Source: Halarcobacter bivalviorum (lineage in GTDB: Bacteria; Campylobacterota; Campylobacteria; Campylobacterales; Arcobacteraceae). Taken from it: 64,000 nt of DNA. Every line of letters starts with the position of its first letter. Positions within the stretch are counted from its first letter, which is position 1. Location of the stretch: NCBI RefSeq assembly GCF_003346815.1, contig NZ_CP031217.1, forward strand, positions 1,550,001 through 1,614,000, read 5' to 3'. The notes beneath the pieces were generated by a model. That model had not been told where the DNA came from. It worked only from the letters and a program-made list of their open reading frames with translations, and searched no databases. Position numbers and translations under genes: made by a program. Below are positions 17,958 to 27,395 of the stretch, one piece after another.

Positions 17958-19208
17958 CTAGATAATACTATCTTTTTGTTTTTTTTGAATTGCTTTGATA
18001 TTAATTAACATTGCAATTGAAACAATAAGAGCAACTATAAAAAATGCTGCAAAAACATATAATGTTTGAGAATAACTACCTGTCATATCTTTTACAATAG
18101 AGATAATAAGTGGACCAACTAAACCTGCTGCTGCCCATGCTGTTAGGATATATCCATGAATAGCTCCAAGCTCTTTTGTTCCAAAGATATCTCCAATATA
18201 TGCAGGAATTGAAGCAAAACCTCCACCATAACAAGTCATAATAAAATATAAAACAACTTGGAAAATCACTATTTCAGTAATTGATGGTAATACATAAAAA
18301 GCAATAGCTTGAGTTAAAAAGAAGATAATATAAACAACTGGTCTAGTTAAATAATCACTTAATGAAGCCCAAAAAATTCTTCCTGCACCATTAAAGATAC
18401 CCATTAGTCCAACTGCTGCAGCTGCTGCAATTGCAGAGATTCCAACTACTTCTTGTAAAAGTGGAGAAGCAACTCCAATAATAGCAATACCACAAGTTAC
18501 ATTAATAAATAACATTAACCAAAGACCATAAAATCTTGGTGTTTTTATAGCTTCACTTAAACCTAAAATTTGTAAATCTTTTTTTAACTTCTTTTTACCC
18601 TCTTTTAGTTTCTTTTTAAATCTTTTAGGTAAAAAATCCTCTTCTGGTTTTTCTAAATATAAAGCAGATGAAAACATTACTACAAAATAAATAGCACCTA
18701 AAATAAAGAAAGTAGAAGCAATTCCAACTTTTTCGATTAGAATTTCAATTGTAGGACCCCAAATAGCAGAAGCAAAACCAAATCCCATAATTGCTAAACC
18801 AGTTGCCATTCCCCTTTTATCAGGAAACCATTTTACTAGAGTTGAAACAGGAGCAATATACCCTATTCCTAAACCACAGCCACCTAAAACACCATAAAAA
18901 AAGTATAATAAGGCTTTAGATTCCATTAAAATTGCTAAACCAGAACCAGCTGTTCCTAAAGCAAATAAAGAAGCAGAGATTATTGCAGAAACTCTAGGAC
19001 CATTTTTTTCAACAAATTTTCCCATAAGTGCTGCACTTAATCCTAAGAAGAAAATTGCAATACTAAATGCAATTGTTACATCTGTCAAAGTCCAGTTCAT
19101 TTGTGTTTGAATTGGATTTACATATACACTCCAAGCATATACAGACCCAATACAAATATGAACACCTACAGCAGATAAAGCCATCAACCAACGATTTTTT
19201 TCAACCAT
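17958..19208 (-). CDS. MFS transporter of the oxalate/formate antiporter (OFA) family, probable lactate or organic-anion transporter
   Basis: Twelve hydrophobic helices are visible, with a charged cytoplasmic loop at about 190-215. The N-terminal AVGVHICIGSVYAWSVYV is the signature of the OFA/L-lactate MFS group. The region after helix 2 (MGKFVEKNGPR) is the MFS motif A equivalent. I place the start at ATG 19208, which is 8 nt from the AGGG site; ATG 19214 would be only 2 nt away. The precise substrate is unknown. The gene stands alone. Confidence 0.85.
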   Translation of the reverse strand: MVEKNRWLMALSAVGVHICIGSVYAWSVYVNPIQTQMNWTLTDVTIAFSIAIFFLGLSAALMGKFVEKNGPRVSAIISASLFALGTAGSGLAILMESKALLYFFYGVLGGCGLGIGYIAPVSTLVKWFPDKRGMATGLAIMGFGFASAIWGPTIEILIEKVGIASTFFILGAIYFVVMFSSALYLEKPEEDFLPKRFKKKLKEGKKKLKKDLQILGLSEAIKTPRFYGLWLMLFINVTCGIAIIGVASPLLQEVVGISAIAAAAAVGLMGIFNGAGRIFWASLSDYLTRPVVYIIFFLTQAIAFYVLPSITEIVIFQVVLYFIMTCYGGGFASIPAYIGDIFGTKELGAIHGYILTAWAAAGLVGPLIISIVKDMTGSYSQTLYVFAAFFIVALIVSIAMLINIKAIQKKQKDSII

Positions 19209-19255
19209 AAACATTTCCCTATTCTTAAAGTAGGCTGATTTTATCTAAAAAAATA

Positions 19256-20167
19256 TTAAGCTTTTTGGAAAACTAAATTTTTTAAACTTCTTTCTTCCTC
19301 ATTTGTAGGAAATGTACTCAAATTATCAATTTTTCTTATAAATCTAAAACTTGAAGCCTCATCCTGAAATAGCTCTCTTATAAAAGAAGAGTCTAATTCA
19401 GGGGCATTTAGACAGGATAATACAATACAATTTTCAGCTGCTAGCTCATCAAGTTTTTTTATTATTTTTCTATAATCTTTACTTGCTGCAAAACTACCTT
19501 TTTGAAAAGAAGGTGGATCTATAATGATAATATCATAAGAAGCAAACTTTCTTATTTTACTCCATGATTTTAAAATATTAAAAGGTAAGAACTTTACATT
19601 TTTAGAGTCTAAACTATTTATTCTATGGTTCTCTCTTCCTGTGTTTAAAGCATTTTTAGCCATATCTACATTTACTACTTGTTTTGCACCAGCATTTATT
19701 GCAGCAACTGAAAAAGCACAAGTATATGAAAATAGATTTAAAATATTTTTACCCTCACAAATAGAAGTGATAAACTCTCTTCCATTTTTCATATCTGCAA
19801 AGTAACCAATATTTTTATTTGAAAAATTTAGCTGATATTTTAAACCATTTTCCCAAGCTACTGCTTCACGGGGCAAAATACCTTTTAAAATCTCATTTTC
19901 ACCACCATTTAAATATCTTCTTTGTAAAACTAAACACTCAAAACTATACTCTTCATAAATTGACTCTAAAAGCTTTAAAAGTTTTTCTTCTACTTCTTTC
20001 CCTATCTCTTCAAAGAAAGTAGCAAAAAGTATTTTATCTATACTATCAATTGTTAAAAAAGAGTATCCATCATAAAGATTTCCTCTTCCATGAAAAATTC
20101 TTTTAAACTCTTTTGTTTTCTCTTTTAAATTCTCTTTTAAAAGATTCTCTAACTCACTTATATTCAT
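19256..20167 (-). CDS. RlmI-like class I SAM-dependent RNA methyltransferase
   Basis: The pattern is that of 23S rRNA m5C methyltransferases: NIGYFADMKNGREF preceding the Rossmann domain, SAM motif I VLNLFSYTCAFSVAA-like (ILNLFSYTCAFSVAA, about 142-156), acidic VDMAKNAL, and motif IV IIDPPSFQKGSF. The family normally has an N-terminal PUA domain; here the first 70 residues are short and differ, so this is a compact member of about 303 aa. It overlaps greB by 14 bp in an apparent RNase H-greB-methyltransferase operon. Confidence 0.82.
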   Translation of the reverse strand: MNISELENLLKENLKEKTKEFKRIFHGRGNLYDGYSFLTIDSIDKILFATFFEEIGKEVEEKLLKLLESIYEEYSFECLVLQRRYLNGGENEILKGILPREAVAWENGLKYQLNFSNKNIGYFADMKNGREFITSICEGKNILNLFSYTCAFSVAAINAGAKQVVNVDMAKNALNTGRENHRINSLDSKNVKFLPFNILKSWSKIRKFASYDIIIIDPPSFQKGSFAASKDYRKIIKKLDELAAENCIVLSCLNAPELDSSFIRELFQDEASSFRFIRKIDNLSTFPTNEEERSLKNLVFQKA

Positions 20168-20633
20168 ACTTTTTTATCTCTATTATTTCATATTCAAAAG
20201 TTTGTTCATTTATATTAAATTCAAACTCTTCATTTAACTCTTTTCCAAGAAGTGCTTTTCCCAATGGAGATTTATTTGAGATTAAATTTTCATTTGGATT
20301 AGTTTCATATGTCCCAACTATACAAAAAGTTTTTTCTTCTTCACTCTCTAAATCTAAAAGTTTCACACAAGAACCAAAGTTTACTTTGTTATGAGGGATT
20401 TTATCTATATCTATTACGTCACTATTTTTAATAATCTTATCTAAAAATCTTAATCTTTTATCAATATTTCTAATCATCTCTTTTGCAGAGATATATTCAG
20501 CATTTTCACTTCTATCACCAAATTGAGCTGCTATCTCTTTCTCTTTTACCCAATAAGGTTTTTCTACTCTTAGAAGATTATTGAACTCTTTTATAAATTT
20601 TTGATATCCATATTCTGTTATTAATTCTTTCAT
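20154..20633 (-). CDS. greB: GreA/GreB-family transcription elongation factor
   Basis: The layout is an N-terminal coiled coil (residues 1-75) with the acidic tip DRSENAEY, followed by an FKBP-like C-terminal domain with SNKSPLGKALLGK. This matches Gre factors, which enter the RNA polymerase secondary channel and stimulate transcript cleavage. The opening sequence is nearer GreB than GreA (pattern RSENAEY plus PYWVKEKEIAA). At 159 aa the length is normal. Its ATG overlaps the stop of the RNase H gene (ATGA), and its 3' end overlaps the methyltransferase gene. Confidence 0.85.
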   Translation of the reverse strand: MKELITEYGYQKFIKEFNNLLRVEKPYWVKEKEIAAQFGDRSENAEYISAKEMIRNIDKRLRFLDKIIKNSDVIDIDKIPHNKVNFGSCVKLLDLESEEEKTFCIVGTYETNPNENLISNKSPLGKALLGKELNEEFEFNINEQTFEYEIIEIKKYEYK

Positions 20634-21115
20634 TTTGGAATTGTAGCCAAAATAATATTTCTAAGCTCTTTTCTTGCTTTTTTATCTACTTGTGAAAAAA
20701 TCAAATCAACTTCATCTTTTAATGAACTTTTTTTATGCCCTTTTACTTTTATAAACTCTAAATTATAAAGCTCATTTAAATAAAAAAACTCTTCATAAAG
20801 TAAATGGCTTTTGATTTTTTTATTTGTTGAAGTAAAATAATTACTTTTTTTTAGTTTATCTTCTCTATTTAGAAGTGAAAAAATATTTTGACAATCAGTA
20901 TATATATGAAGCTTTTCTTTTGTATTAATCTGCTTTAAAGCCCAAAGTAAAGATTCTAGTTCTAGTTTAGTAGAAGAGGTATCTTCAAACTTTTTAGTAA
21001 TAATCTCTTTTTCATCAAACTTTTCTATCTCATCACAAAGATAAAATGCACCTATACCTATTTTACTCTTTGGATTTACACTTCCATCAATAAAAACTCT
21101 TTTAATTTTTTCCAT
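20630..21115 (-). CDS. RNase H-like protein
   Basis: An RNase HI-type fold is indicated by FIDGSVNP (D10), then TKLELESLLWAL (catalytic Glu, about E52), IYTDCQN (D74) and KVKGHKK in the handle/His region. The final acidic residue could be D in DEVDL. These four carboxylates bind the Mg2+ used to cut the RNA of RNA-DNA hybrids. At 161 aa it is normal for RNase HI, but its sequence is divergent, so another RNase H-like nuclease is possible. It is first in an operon with greB. Confidence 0.75.
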   Translation of the reverse strand: MEKIKRVFIDGSVNPKSKIGIGAFYLCDEIEKFDEKEIITKKFEDTSSTKLELESLLWALKQINTKEKLHIYTDCQNIFSLLNREDKLKKSNYFTSTNKKIKSHLLYEEFFYLNELYNLEFIKVKGHKKSSLKDEVDLIFSQVDKKARKELRNIILATIPK

Positions 21116-21203
21116 ATGAGATTATATCTATTTTATTTATATTCAAGATTTTATATGAAAATAAGTCAAGTTCTATAAAATAGAAAAAACAAAAAGGTCT
21201 ATT

Positions 21204-21908
21204 TTGAAATTTGAAAAACTTATTCATGGAAAACTTATAAAAAGATATAAAAGATTTTTAGCGGATATTACACTTGATACAGGAGAAGAGATTACAGCTC
21301 ACGTACCAAATAGTGGAGCTATGACTTCATGTATTGAAGAAAACTGCGAGGTATGGGTATCTTTTCATGATAACCCCAAAAGAAAACTAAAATATACTCT
21401 AGAACTTACAAAAATAAAAGAAAACCTAATTTGTACAAATACTGGTATTGCTAATAAAATTGCAATTGAAGCTATTGAGAATGGAACTATTAAAGAGCTT
21501 CAAGGATATGATAATATCAAACCTGAACAAAAGTATGGAAATCAAAATAGTAGAATTGATATTCTTCTTTGGAATAATGACAGTGATAAAAAATGTTTTG
21601 TAGAGATAAAAAGTGTAAGTCTAAACCTAGGTGAGACTTTAGCTTTTCCTGATGCAAAAACTACAAGGGGTCAAAAACATTTAGAAGAGTTAAGAGATAT
21701 GGTAAAAGAAGGTCACAGAGCTGTTATGCTTTATGTTATCCAAAGAACAGATGATTTACCTTTTAGAATAGCATATGAAATAGATAAAAAATATAATGAA
21801 ATTTTTGAAGAAGTGACAAAAGAAGGTGTTGAAGTTTTAGTTTATCAATCTAATATTAATTTAGATAAGATAAATATTAAAGGTAAAAACAAAGGCTTAA
21901 AGGGCTAA
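21204..21908 (+). CDS. sfsA: SfsA family DNA/RNA nuclease
   Basis: The full-length SfsA pattern is present: N-terminal OB-like segment KRYKRFLADITLDTGE, AHVPNSGAM, and the nuclease part with RIDILLW, CFVEIKSVSL (PD-(D/E)XK core), FPDAKTTRGQKHLEEL. The family was first linked to sugar fermentation in E. coli and is now classed as a nuclease. Translation starts at TTG 21204 after AAAAAGG; no ATG precedes the conserved N-terminus. At 234 aa the length is normal. It is divergent from the RNase H gene. Confidence 0.93.
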   Translation: MKFEKLIHGKLIKRYKRFLADITLDTGEEITAHVPNSGAMTSCIEENCEVWVSFHDNPKRKLKYTLELTKIKENLICTNTGIANKIAIEAIENGTIKELQGYDNIKPEQKYGNQNSRIDILLWNNDSDKKCFVEIKSVSLNLGETLAFPDAKTTRGQKHLEELRDMVKEGHRAVMLYVIQRTDDLPFRIAYEIDKKYNEIFEEVTKEGVEVLVYQSNINLDKINIKGKNKGLKG

Positions 21909-21923
21909 AACTAACCCTTTAAG
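21896..21923. terminator. Bidirectional hairpin after sfsA
   Basis: CTTAAAGGG (21896-21904) pairs perfectly with CCCTTTAAG (21915-21923) over a 10-nt loop. The stem covers the ends of sfsA and the convergent small membrane gene. Confidence 0.6.
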
Positions 21924-22206
21924 AAAGTTCTACTCCACAATTTTGGCACTCTTTTCTAAACCACCCTCTTCCAGGAAACTTTTTGCAACTTGGACATTTC
22001 CATAAAAAAATTGTAAACCCCATATATATTACAAAACCTGCAATTCCTGCACGAAACCAAAAGTCTTGGTCTTGTCCTAAAACATAATTAACATCTTTTA
22101 TAATCATTACAATACTTGGCGTTAAAAGTATAAAAAATATTGCAGCTGCTATTTTTGCATTTCTAATTACTACTGCAAACTCTCTCTTTACTTGCTCTTT
22201 ATTCAT
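21919..22206 (-). CDS. Small membrane protein with C-terminal zinc ribbon
   Basis: The 95-aa product has two hydrophobic helices (about 17-35 and 50-66) and ends in a four-cysteine zinc-ribbon-like tail: CPSCKKFPG...CQNCGVELS. The short charged N-terminus should be cytoplasmic. I do not recognise a named family. Its role is unknown; a zinc- or iron-binding rubredoxin-like knuckle is plausible. Confidence 0.65.
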   Translation of the reverse strand: MNKEQVKREFAVVIRNAKIAAAIFFILLTPSIVMIIKDVNYVLGQDQDFWFRAGIAGFVIYMGFTIFLWKCPSCKKFPGRGWFRKECQNCGVELS

Positions 22207-22356
22207 AAAAAACCTCTTTTATAATTTTAATAAATATTATATCAACAAAGCGTAGCATTAAAAAATCATTAATCTTGATAAATTTAATTAGTATAAGTAA
22301 AATTTATTTAAGTTAAATAAGATAAAATTATAAAAAATATATAAAAGGAACTTATA

Positions 22357-22557
22357 ATGAACAAGTTTGATAAGTTTAGAAATTTCTGTAGAAAATTTAG
22401 AATCTTAATTGGTATTGTACTAATTGCTATTGGATTTTTTACAGGTATCGCATGGTTTTATTTAGGAATTATTCCTTTAATTGCTGGACTTGCAGATTTT
22501 TGTCCTCTATGTATAATCTCTAAAAAATGTACACCTAAAAACCTACAAAGCCACTAA
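22357..22557 (+). CDS. YgaP-like DUF2892 small membrane protein
   Basis: The 66-aa product has two adjacent transmembrane helices (about 15-32 and 33-47) and a cysteine-containing end (DFCPLCIISKKC). This matches the DUF2892 transmembrane unit found alone or fused to rhodanese domains (YgaP), where it has a structural membrane role in sulfur or CO2-related biology. A good AAAAGG ribosome binding site is present, and a strong terminator follows immediately. Confidence 0.75.
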   Translation: MNKFDKFRNFCRKFRILIGIVLIAIGFFTGIAWFYLGIIPLIAGLADFCPLCIISKKCTPKNLQSH

Positions 22558-22581
22558 AAAGCAGACTTAGCTCTGCTTTTT
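22556..22581 (+). terminator. Rho-independent terminator of the DUF2892 gene
   Basis: AAAAAGCAGA (22556-22565) pairs perfectly with TCTGCTTTTT (22572-22581) over a 6-nt loop, ending in a run of T. It overlaps the stop codon of the gene and is the clearest intrinsic terminator in the window. Confidence 0.8.
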
Positions 22582-22673
22582 ACTCAATTTTAACACTTCA
22601 TCTAATATTACTTTTCATTTAATTCAAAGAAACTACAGTATAATGCACTTTTAAATAATTCAATGGATAATAA

Positions 22674-23549
22674 ATGAACGTTCTTAAAAACCTTTTTACT
22701 GATTTAGAAAACCTATTTAGCATATTTAATGATTTTGACTATAGTAAGCTTATTTTATTAACAATTACAATGACAATTGTTTATCTTATAAATATTTTTG
22801 TTTTACATAGATACCATAAAAATAAAATAAATAAGACTCAAATAGAGTTAAAAAGAATCAATCTTGAGGCAAATTTAAACCTAAAAAAACAGAATTTATC
22901 AAAACTATATATTGCTATATTTTTATTTATCTCATTTTTAATTATCTCAAATAATAATCTTGCATTAATAATTCCTGTTCTATCAGCTCTAATTCTTATT
23001 TTACTTTTTTCAATAAAAGAGCAATTAAACAATATCTTCTTAGGTTTAGCCTATAAATCTTCTATTCTAACAACAATTTATGAAGGAATGGAGTTTTATT
23101 TTAAAGAAAAACCAAATGAGATTTGTAAAATTACAAAGGTAAATCTTTTTAAAACTATCTATAAAAATGAGATGACAGGACAACTTCTATCTTTAGAAAA
23201 TAAAGTATTAAATGAAAAAGAGATTATTCATAAAACTGTTTCAGATTTAGACTATATAGAATTTAAATATACAGTTAGTAATGATTTTGATTTAGAGCCT
23301 TATATAGAAAAAACAAAAGAGACTCTAATAGAATATATAAATGCTATTGATGTAGATTTTAAAACCTTAAGAGAGACTATTTTATCTTTAAAATCTAAAT
23401 ATAATGCAACTCCTTCTTTAAAACCATTTTATACAATTGATGTAAGTTTTGACACAAAAGAGGATATGACAATTAAAATTAAACTAACTACTTATCAATA
23501 TAATTATGATAACTATTTAGATGATTTATTAAGATTTAGACCAAAGTAA
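22674..23549 (+). CDS. Putative MscS-like membrane protein
   Basis: I do not recognise it firmly. There are hydrophobic helices at about 24-45, 80-97 and 100-118. The last runs into SIKEQLNNIFLGLAYKSS, which resembles the pore helix of MscS (..NFxxGxxIL). A beta-type domain follows with LLSLENKVLNEKEIIHKT, in the place of the MscS VPNSxL...I.N motif, and an alpha/beta C-terminal domain of about 100 residues. This order fits a divergent small mechanosensitive channel, but motif identity is weak. It is flanked by an upstream terminator and the yitT-like gene. Confidence 0.45.
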   Translation: MNVLKNLFTDLENLFSIFNDFDYSKLILLTITMTIVYLINIFVLHRYHKNKINKTQIELKRINLEANLNLKKQNLSKLYIAIFLFISFLIISNNNLALIIPVLSALILILLFSIKEQLNNIFLGLAYKSSILTTIYEGMEFYFKEKPNEICKITKVNLFKTIYKNEMTGQLLSLENKVLNEKEIIHKTVSDLDYIEFKYTVSNDFDLEPYIEKTKETLIEYINAIDVDFKTLRETILSLKSKYNATPSLKPFYTIDVSFDTKEDMTIKIKLTTYQYNYDNYLDDLLRFRPK

Positions 23550-23637
23550 TTATTTAAAAAAGTTACATATTAATTTCACAAATAAACTTTTTATTACACA
23601 AAAGTTGCTATTCTTCCATTAAAAATTTAGGATTTTA

Positions 23638-24489
23638 ATGAAAGAATTCAATCTCAATCAAGAATTAAAAAACTATGCTTATATAGTTTTTGCCTCAATT
23701 ATTTTAGCTCTTGGAATTGTTGGCTTTTTCTCTCCAAATAAGATTATTACAGGTGGTACTGCTGGTCTTGCCTTATTACTACACTATATTACCCCTTTTA
23801 CAATAGGTACACTTATCACAGCAGTTAACCTTCCTTTAGTAATTATTGGTTGGAAATATCTAGGTAAAATGTTTGCAATTAGAACAGTTATAACTATTTT
23901 AATAATCTCTCTTGCCATCGATTTTTTTGACAAAGTAGTAAACCTAAACCCCTTTATACTTGAAATGCCTTTAGCCTCTATCTTTGGTGGTATTTTTATT
24001 GGTGTTGGACTTGCACTTGTTATAAAAGGAAACTCTAGTGCAGGAGGTTCAACTATTGTTGCAAGAATAGTTGCTTCTAAAACTGAAATTAAACCAGGAA
24101 CTGTAATTTTAGTAATTGACTCACTTATTATTCTTTCATCTTTATTTATTTTTGAAGATACAGCAAGAGTTTTATACAGTATTGTAAGTATTTATATAAC
24201 AACTAGAATAATTGATACAATTTTAACTGGTAGATTAAATAAAAAAGTTGTTTACCTTGTAAGTAAAAAAACAGATGAACTTAAAAAGAAAATCACTGAA
24301 CAACTTGGTCCTGAAGGAACTATCATAAAAGGAGATGGCCTTTTTGAAGGACAAGATAAAAGAATGATTTTACTAATTGTTGAAGTAAATAAACTTCAAG
24401 TTTTAAGGCAAATGCTTAAAGAAACAGACCCTGAAGAAGGTTTTTTAATCATTACAGAAGCTACTGAGATGTTAGGTCGAGGCCACTAA
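23638..24489 (+). CDS. YitT family membrane protein (DUF161-DUF2179)
   Basis: This is a five- to six-helix membrane domain (about 1-190) with the family's Gly-rich segments FFSPNKIITGGTAGLALLL and GNSSAGGSTIVARI. A cytoplasmic DUF2179 domain follows (about 200-283: GPEGTIIKGDGLF, ITEATEMLGRGH). The length is standard. The molecular function of YitT proteins is not established. The ribosome binding site and start are ordinary. Confidence 0.88.
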   Translation: MKEFNLNQELKNYAYIVFASIILALGIVGFFSPNKIITGGTAGLALLLHYITPFTIGTLITAVNLPLVIIGWKYLGKMFAIRTVITILIISLAIDFFDKVVNLNPFILEMPLASIFGGIFIGVGLALVIKGNSSAGGSTIVARIVASKTEIKPGTVILVIDSLIILSSLFIFEDTARVLYSIVSIYITTRIIDTILTGRLNKKVVYLVSKKTDELKKKITEQLGPEGTIIKGDGLFEGQDKRMILLIVEVNKLQVLRQMLKETDPEEGFLIITEATEMLGRGH

Positions 24490-24495
24490 CTCTCT

Positions 24496-25227
24496 TTAGC
24501 AAATAACTCTTTGCTCTGAAACTAATTTTGAAATCTCTTTCCCTAAAAAATTTAATTTCTCTAAAGATAACCTCTCTTTTAAGCCTGAGATTCCTACAGC
24601 ACCTATTAAAATATTTTCATGATTAAATAAAGGGACTGCTACACAACACATATTATCTTGATATTCACTATTATCAATTGAATAACCATTTTCTTTTACC
24701 TCATCAATGGTTTTTTCTAAAAAGCTTATATCTGTGATTGTGTTATGAGTATAATGATTTAACTTAATAAGTTCTAAATCATAATTACCAAAAGCTAAAA
24801 TAGATTTCCCAAGGGCATTTGTATGTAAAGGAGCTTGAAGTCCTATACTATTTCTTGTTTTTATTCTATTTGATTTATCAAGTTGATTTACATATAAAAC
24901 TTTATAATCATCAAATACGCCAAAATAAGCACACTCATTTGTTAATTCATAAATATTTTCTAAAATGGGTTTTGTTTTTTCTACAAGAATTTGAATTTTT
25001 GTCTTTTGAGTAGTTTTATCTTCTAAAGATTTAGGAATAATCTCATTTGAGTTATCTAAATAAGTAATATAATCCTCTTCTTTAAGTGTTTGTAAAATCC
25101 TAGACATAGTACTTTTATTTATATCTAATCTTTCACAAAGAGCTGAGGCTAAGATAGGTTTTCCATAGTTTATTATCTCTTTATAAACTTGTAAACCTTT
25201 TGTTAGAGATTGTAATTGAGTTGACAT
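24496..25227 (-). CDS. IclR-family transcriptional regulator
   Basis: The N-terminal winged helix (residues 1-60: LTKGLQVYKEIINYGKPI, RLDINKSTMSRILQTL) is followed by an IclR effector-binding domain. That domain has LHTNALGKSILAF, GYSIDNSEYQDNMCCVAVPLF and GAVGISGL, the Cys/Asn-containing ligand pocket. At 243 aa it is a typical size. It lies 43 bp downstream of the DJ-1/PfpI gene in the same direction; whether it regulates that gene is unknown. Confidence 0.88.
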   Translation of the reverse strand: MSTQLQSLTKGLQVYKEIINYGKPILASALCERLDINKSTMSRILQTLKEEDYITYLDNSNEIIPKSLEDKTTQKTKIQILVEKTKPILENIYELTNECAYFGVFDDYKVLYVNQLDKSNRIKTRNSIGLQAPLHTNALGKSILAFGNYDLELIKLNHYTHNTITDISFLEKTIDEVKENGYSIDNSEYQDNMCCVAVPLFNHENILIGAVGISGLKERLSLEKLNFLGKEISKLVSEQRVIC

Positions 25228-25270
25228 TTAAATCCTTATGCAAAACTAAATTAATAGTTTTGCACAAGTT

Positions 25271-25831
25271 TTATAAAAGTTCATTAAACTTTGCAAGCCA
25301 AGCTGGATGTGCTGGCCAAGCAGCAGCTGTAACTAAGTTTCCATCAACATGAGCAGCTTCATATCCAATATCTATCCAAGAACCACCTCTCATATTTAAA
25401 TCAGGTGCACAAGCTGGATAGCAAGAACATGTTCTATCTTTTACTATATCAGCAGCTACTAAAACTTGAATCCCATGACAAATAGATGCAATTGGTTTAT
25501 TTTTATTATTAAAATCTTTTACAATCTCTATTACTCTAGGATTAAGTCTAATATACTCAGGAGCTCTTCCTCCTGGAACAACAAGTGCATCATATGTTGT
25601 TTCATCAATTTCATCAAATGTTGCATTTAATGTAAAATTATGTCCTGGTTTTTCAGTATAAGTTTGATCCCCTTCAAAATCATGAATTGCAGTTTTAATC
25701 TGCTCTCCTGCTTTTTTATCAGGACAAACTACATCTACAGTATGACCTAACATTAATAGACATTGAAAAGGTACCATTAACTCATAATCTTCTACAAAAT
25801 CACCTGCTAATACTAAAATTCTTTTTGCCAT
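25271..25831 (-). CDS. DJ-1/PfpI family protein
   Basis: The class I glutaminase-like fold is clear: [15 protein letters not shown], and the nucleophile elbow [10 protein letters not shown] with C118 followed by H119. This is the PfpI/DJ-1 arrangement found in proteases, glyoxalase III/deglycase-type proteins and chaperones. The glutamate at the N-terminal end (DFVEDYE) is the usual partner of the cysteine. At 186 aa it is typical. The substrate cannot be assigned from sequence. Confidence 0.88.
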   Translation of the reverse strand: MAKRILVLAGDFVEDYELMVPFQCLLMLGHTVDVVCPDKKAGEQIKTAIHDFEGDQTYTEKPGHNFTLNATFDEIDETTYDALVVPGGRAPEYIRLNPRVIEIVKDFNNKNKPIASICHGIQVLVAADIVKDRTCSCYPACAPDLNMRGGSWIDIGYEAAHVDGNLVTAAAWPAHPAWLAKFNELL

Positions 25832-25930
25832 AATTAATTCCCCCTATTTAATTTAAGAAATCTTATTGAAACAAGAATTAATACAGTATATACAAAATAT
25901 ATTAATTTATTTCTGTTTCACACTATGAAA

Positions 25931-27022
25931 CTATCTTTTTAAAAGATAGATTTTTCCGCTATCTGTAGAGAATAAAATTCTACCATCTTTTAACTCAATT
26001 ATATTTCTTATTCTCTCATATAAATCTTATAAAATTCTCTGTTCATCTATAGATTTTGCATTTTTATTCATAGTTATAATATTTAGATGAGTAAGTTTAA
26101 GTGACCCTATTAAAAACTTATGTTCTAACTCCTTAAAAAGCTTTCCTGAATAGATAATTAGTGAACTTGGAGCAATAGAAGGAGAATAATATTTTATAGG
26201 TTGTTCCATACCTGCTTTATGTGTTCCTTCTCCTACTGAAACAGGAGACCAATACTCTTTTCCATAGGAAATAATAGGCCAACCATAATTTTTTCCTTTT
26301 TCTATTAAGTTGATTTCATCTCCACCTCTTGGTCCATGTTCTATAGCCCATAAATGCTTTGTTTTTTTATCATAAAAAATTCCTTGAATATTTCTATGTC
26401 CATAAGAGTATATTTCATCTAAAGCCTCTGGATTTTCTAAAAAAGGATTATCTTTAGGAATAGTTCCATCAAGATTTAATCTTATTACTGTTCCTGCATG
26501 ATTTGTTAAATCTTGTGCATTTGGTCTGACACCCCTATCTCCTACAGTAAAATACAAATGTCCCTCTTCATCAAAAGTAATTCTACTACCAAAATGTCTA
26601 GAGGTGTCACTACTTGATTTTGTTACAAGTAAATCTTCCCATTCTTGTAACTTATTATCTATAAATTTTGCTCTTGCTAAAGTTGTAACTCCTTTACCCA
26701 TCAACTCTTTCACATAGGTAAAATATAAACTTTTATCATTCTCAAAATTTGGACTTTTTTGTACATCTAAAAGACCACCTTGTCCTTTATAATAAACAAT
26801 TGGTGTATTATTTAAGTAAGCTATTTTTTTTGAAGAAAGAGTTAGTACTCCTATTTTTCCATTTTTTTCAGTAAATAAAACTCTATCTTTATCAAGAACA
26901 ACCATTCCCCAAACTTTTCCTAAATTTGAAACTAAATTTTCTAATTTATAATTAAAAGTATCTGTTTTAGCAAATATTAAAAAAGGGAATAACACAAGTA
27001 TTAAAGCAATTTTTTTAATCAT
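25931..27022 (-). pseudogene. PQQ-dependent sugar dehydrogenase (YliI/Asd type) with premature stop
   Basis: A signal peptide (1-19) leads into a six-bladed propeller typical of soluble aldose sugar dehydrogenases: WGMVVLDKDRVLFTEKNGKI, SRHFGSRITFDEEGHLYFTVGDRG, HRNIQGIFYD, EHGPRGGDEINLI, GKNYGWP. The frame is cut by TAA at 26029-26027, after residue 331. The same frame continues for 32 codons to a TAG at 25931, and that tail still reads as the family's final blade (ERIRNIIELKDGRI, STDSGKIYLLK). One base change explains it. The truncated product lacks the last strands that close the propeller, so it is probably inactive. Confidence 0.8.
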
Positions 27023-27107
27023 AACCTGCTCCTATAAGCAAATGATTTGTATTTACAATATATACTACCACAATAATTTATAACAACAAATAATAGTAAG
27101 GATTATT

Positions 27108-27395
27108 ATGGCATCTGCAACAGCTAGACATATTTTAGTAAGAAATAAAAAACTTGCACAACAAATAAAAGAAGAGTTAATCGAAGGAGAGATACTTTTT
27201 GAAAAAGCTGCTAAAAAATATTCTAAATGTCCATCGGGAAAAAGAAAGGGATTTTTAGGTAGTTTTTTTAAAGGTGATATGGTAAAAGAGTTTGATGAAG
27301 TAGTTTTTTCTAAAAACACTCCTCTTAATAAGGTAGTAGGTCCTGTTAAAACAGAGTTTGGGTTTCATCTGATTGAAGTTTTAGCTAGAAACTAA
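27108..27395 (+). CDS. Parvulin-type peptidyl-prolyl cis-trans isomerase
   Basis: The 95-aa product is a single parvulin domain with all hallmarks: ARHILV at the start, FEKAAKKYSKCPSGKRKGFLG, FDEVVFS and GPVKTEFGFHLIEV at the end. There is no signal peptide, so it is cytoplasmic, like E. coli PpiC (93 aa). It isomerises Xaa-Pro bonds. Its stop codon overlaps the stop of the convergent helicase gene by 2 bp. Confidence 0.93.
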   Translation: MASATARHILVRNKKLAQQIKEELIEGEILFEKAAKKYSKCPSGKRKGFLGSFFKGDMVKEFDEVVFSKNTPLNKVVGPVKTEFGFHLIEVLARN

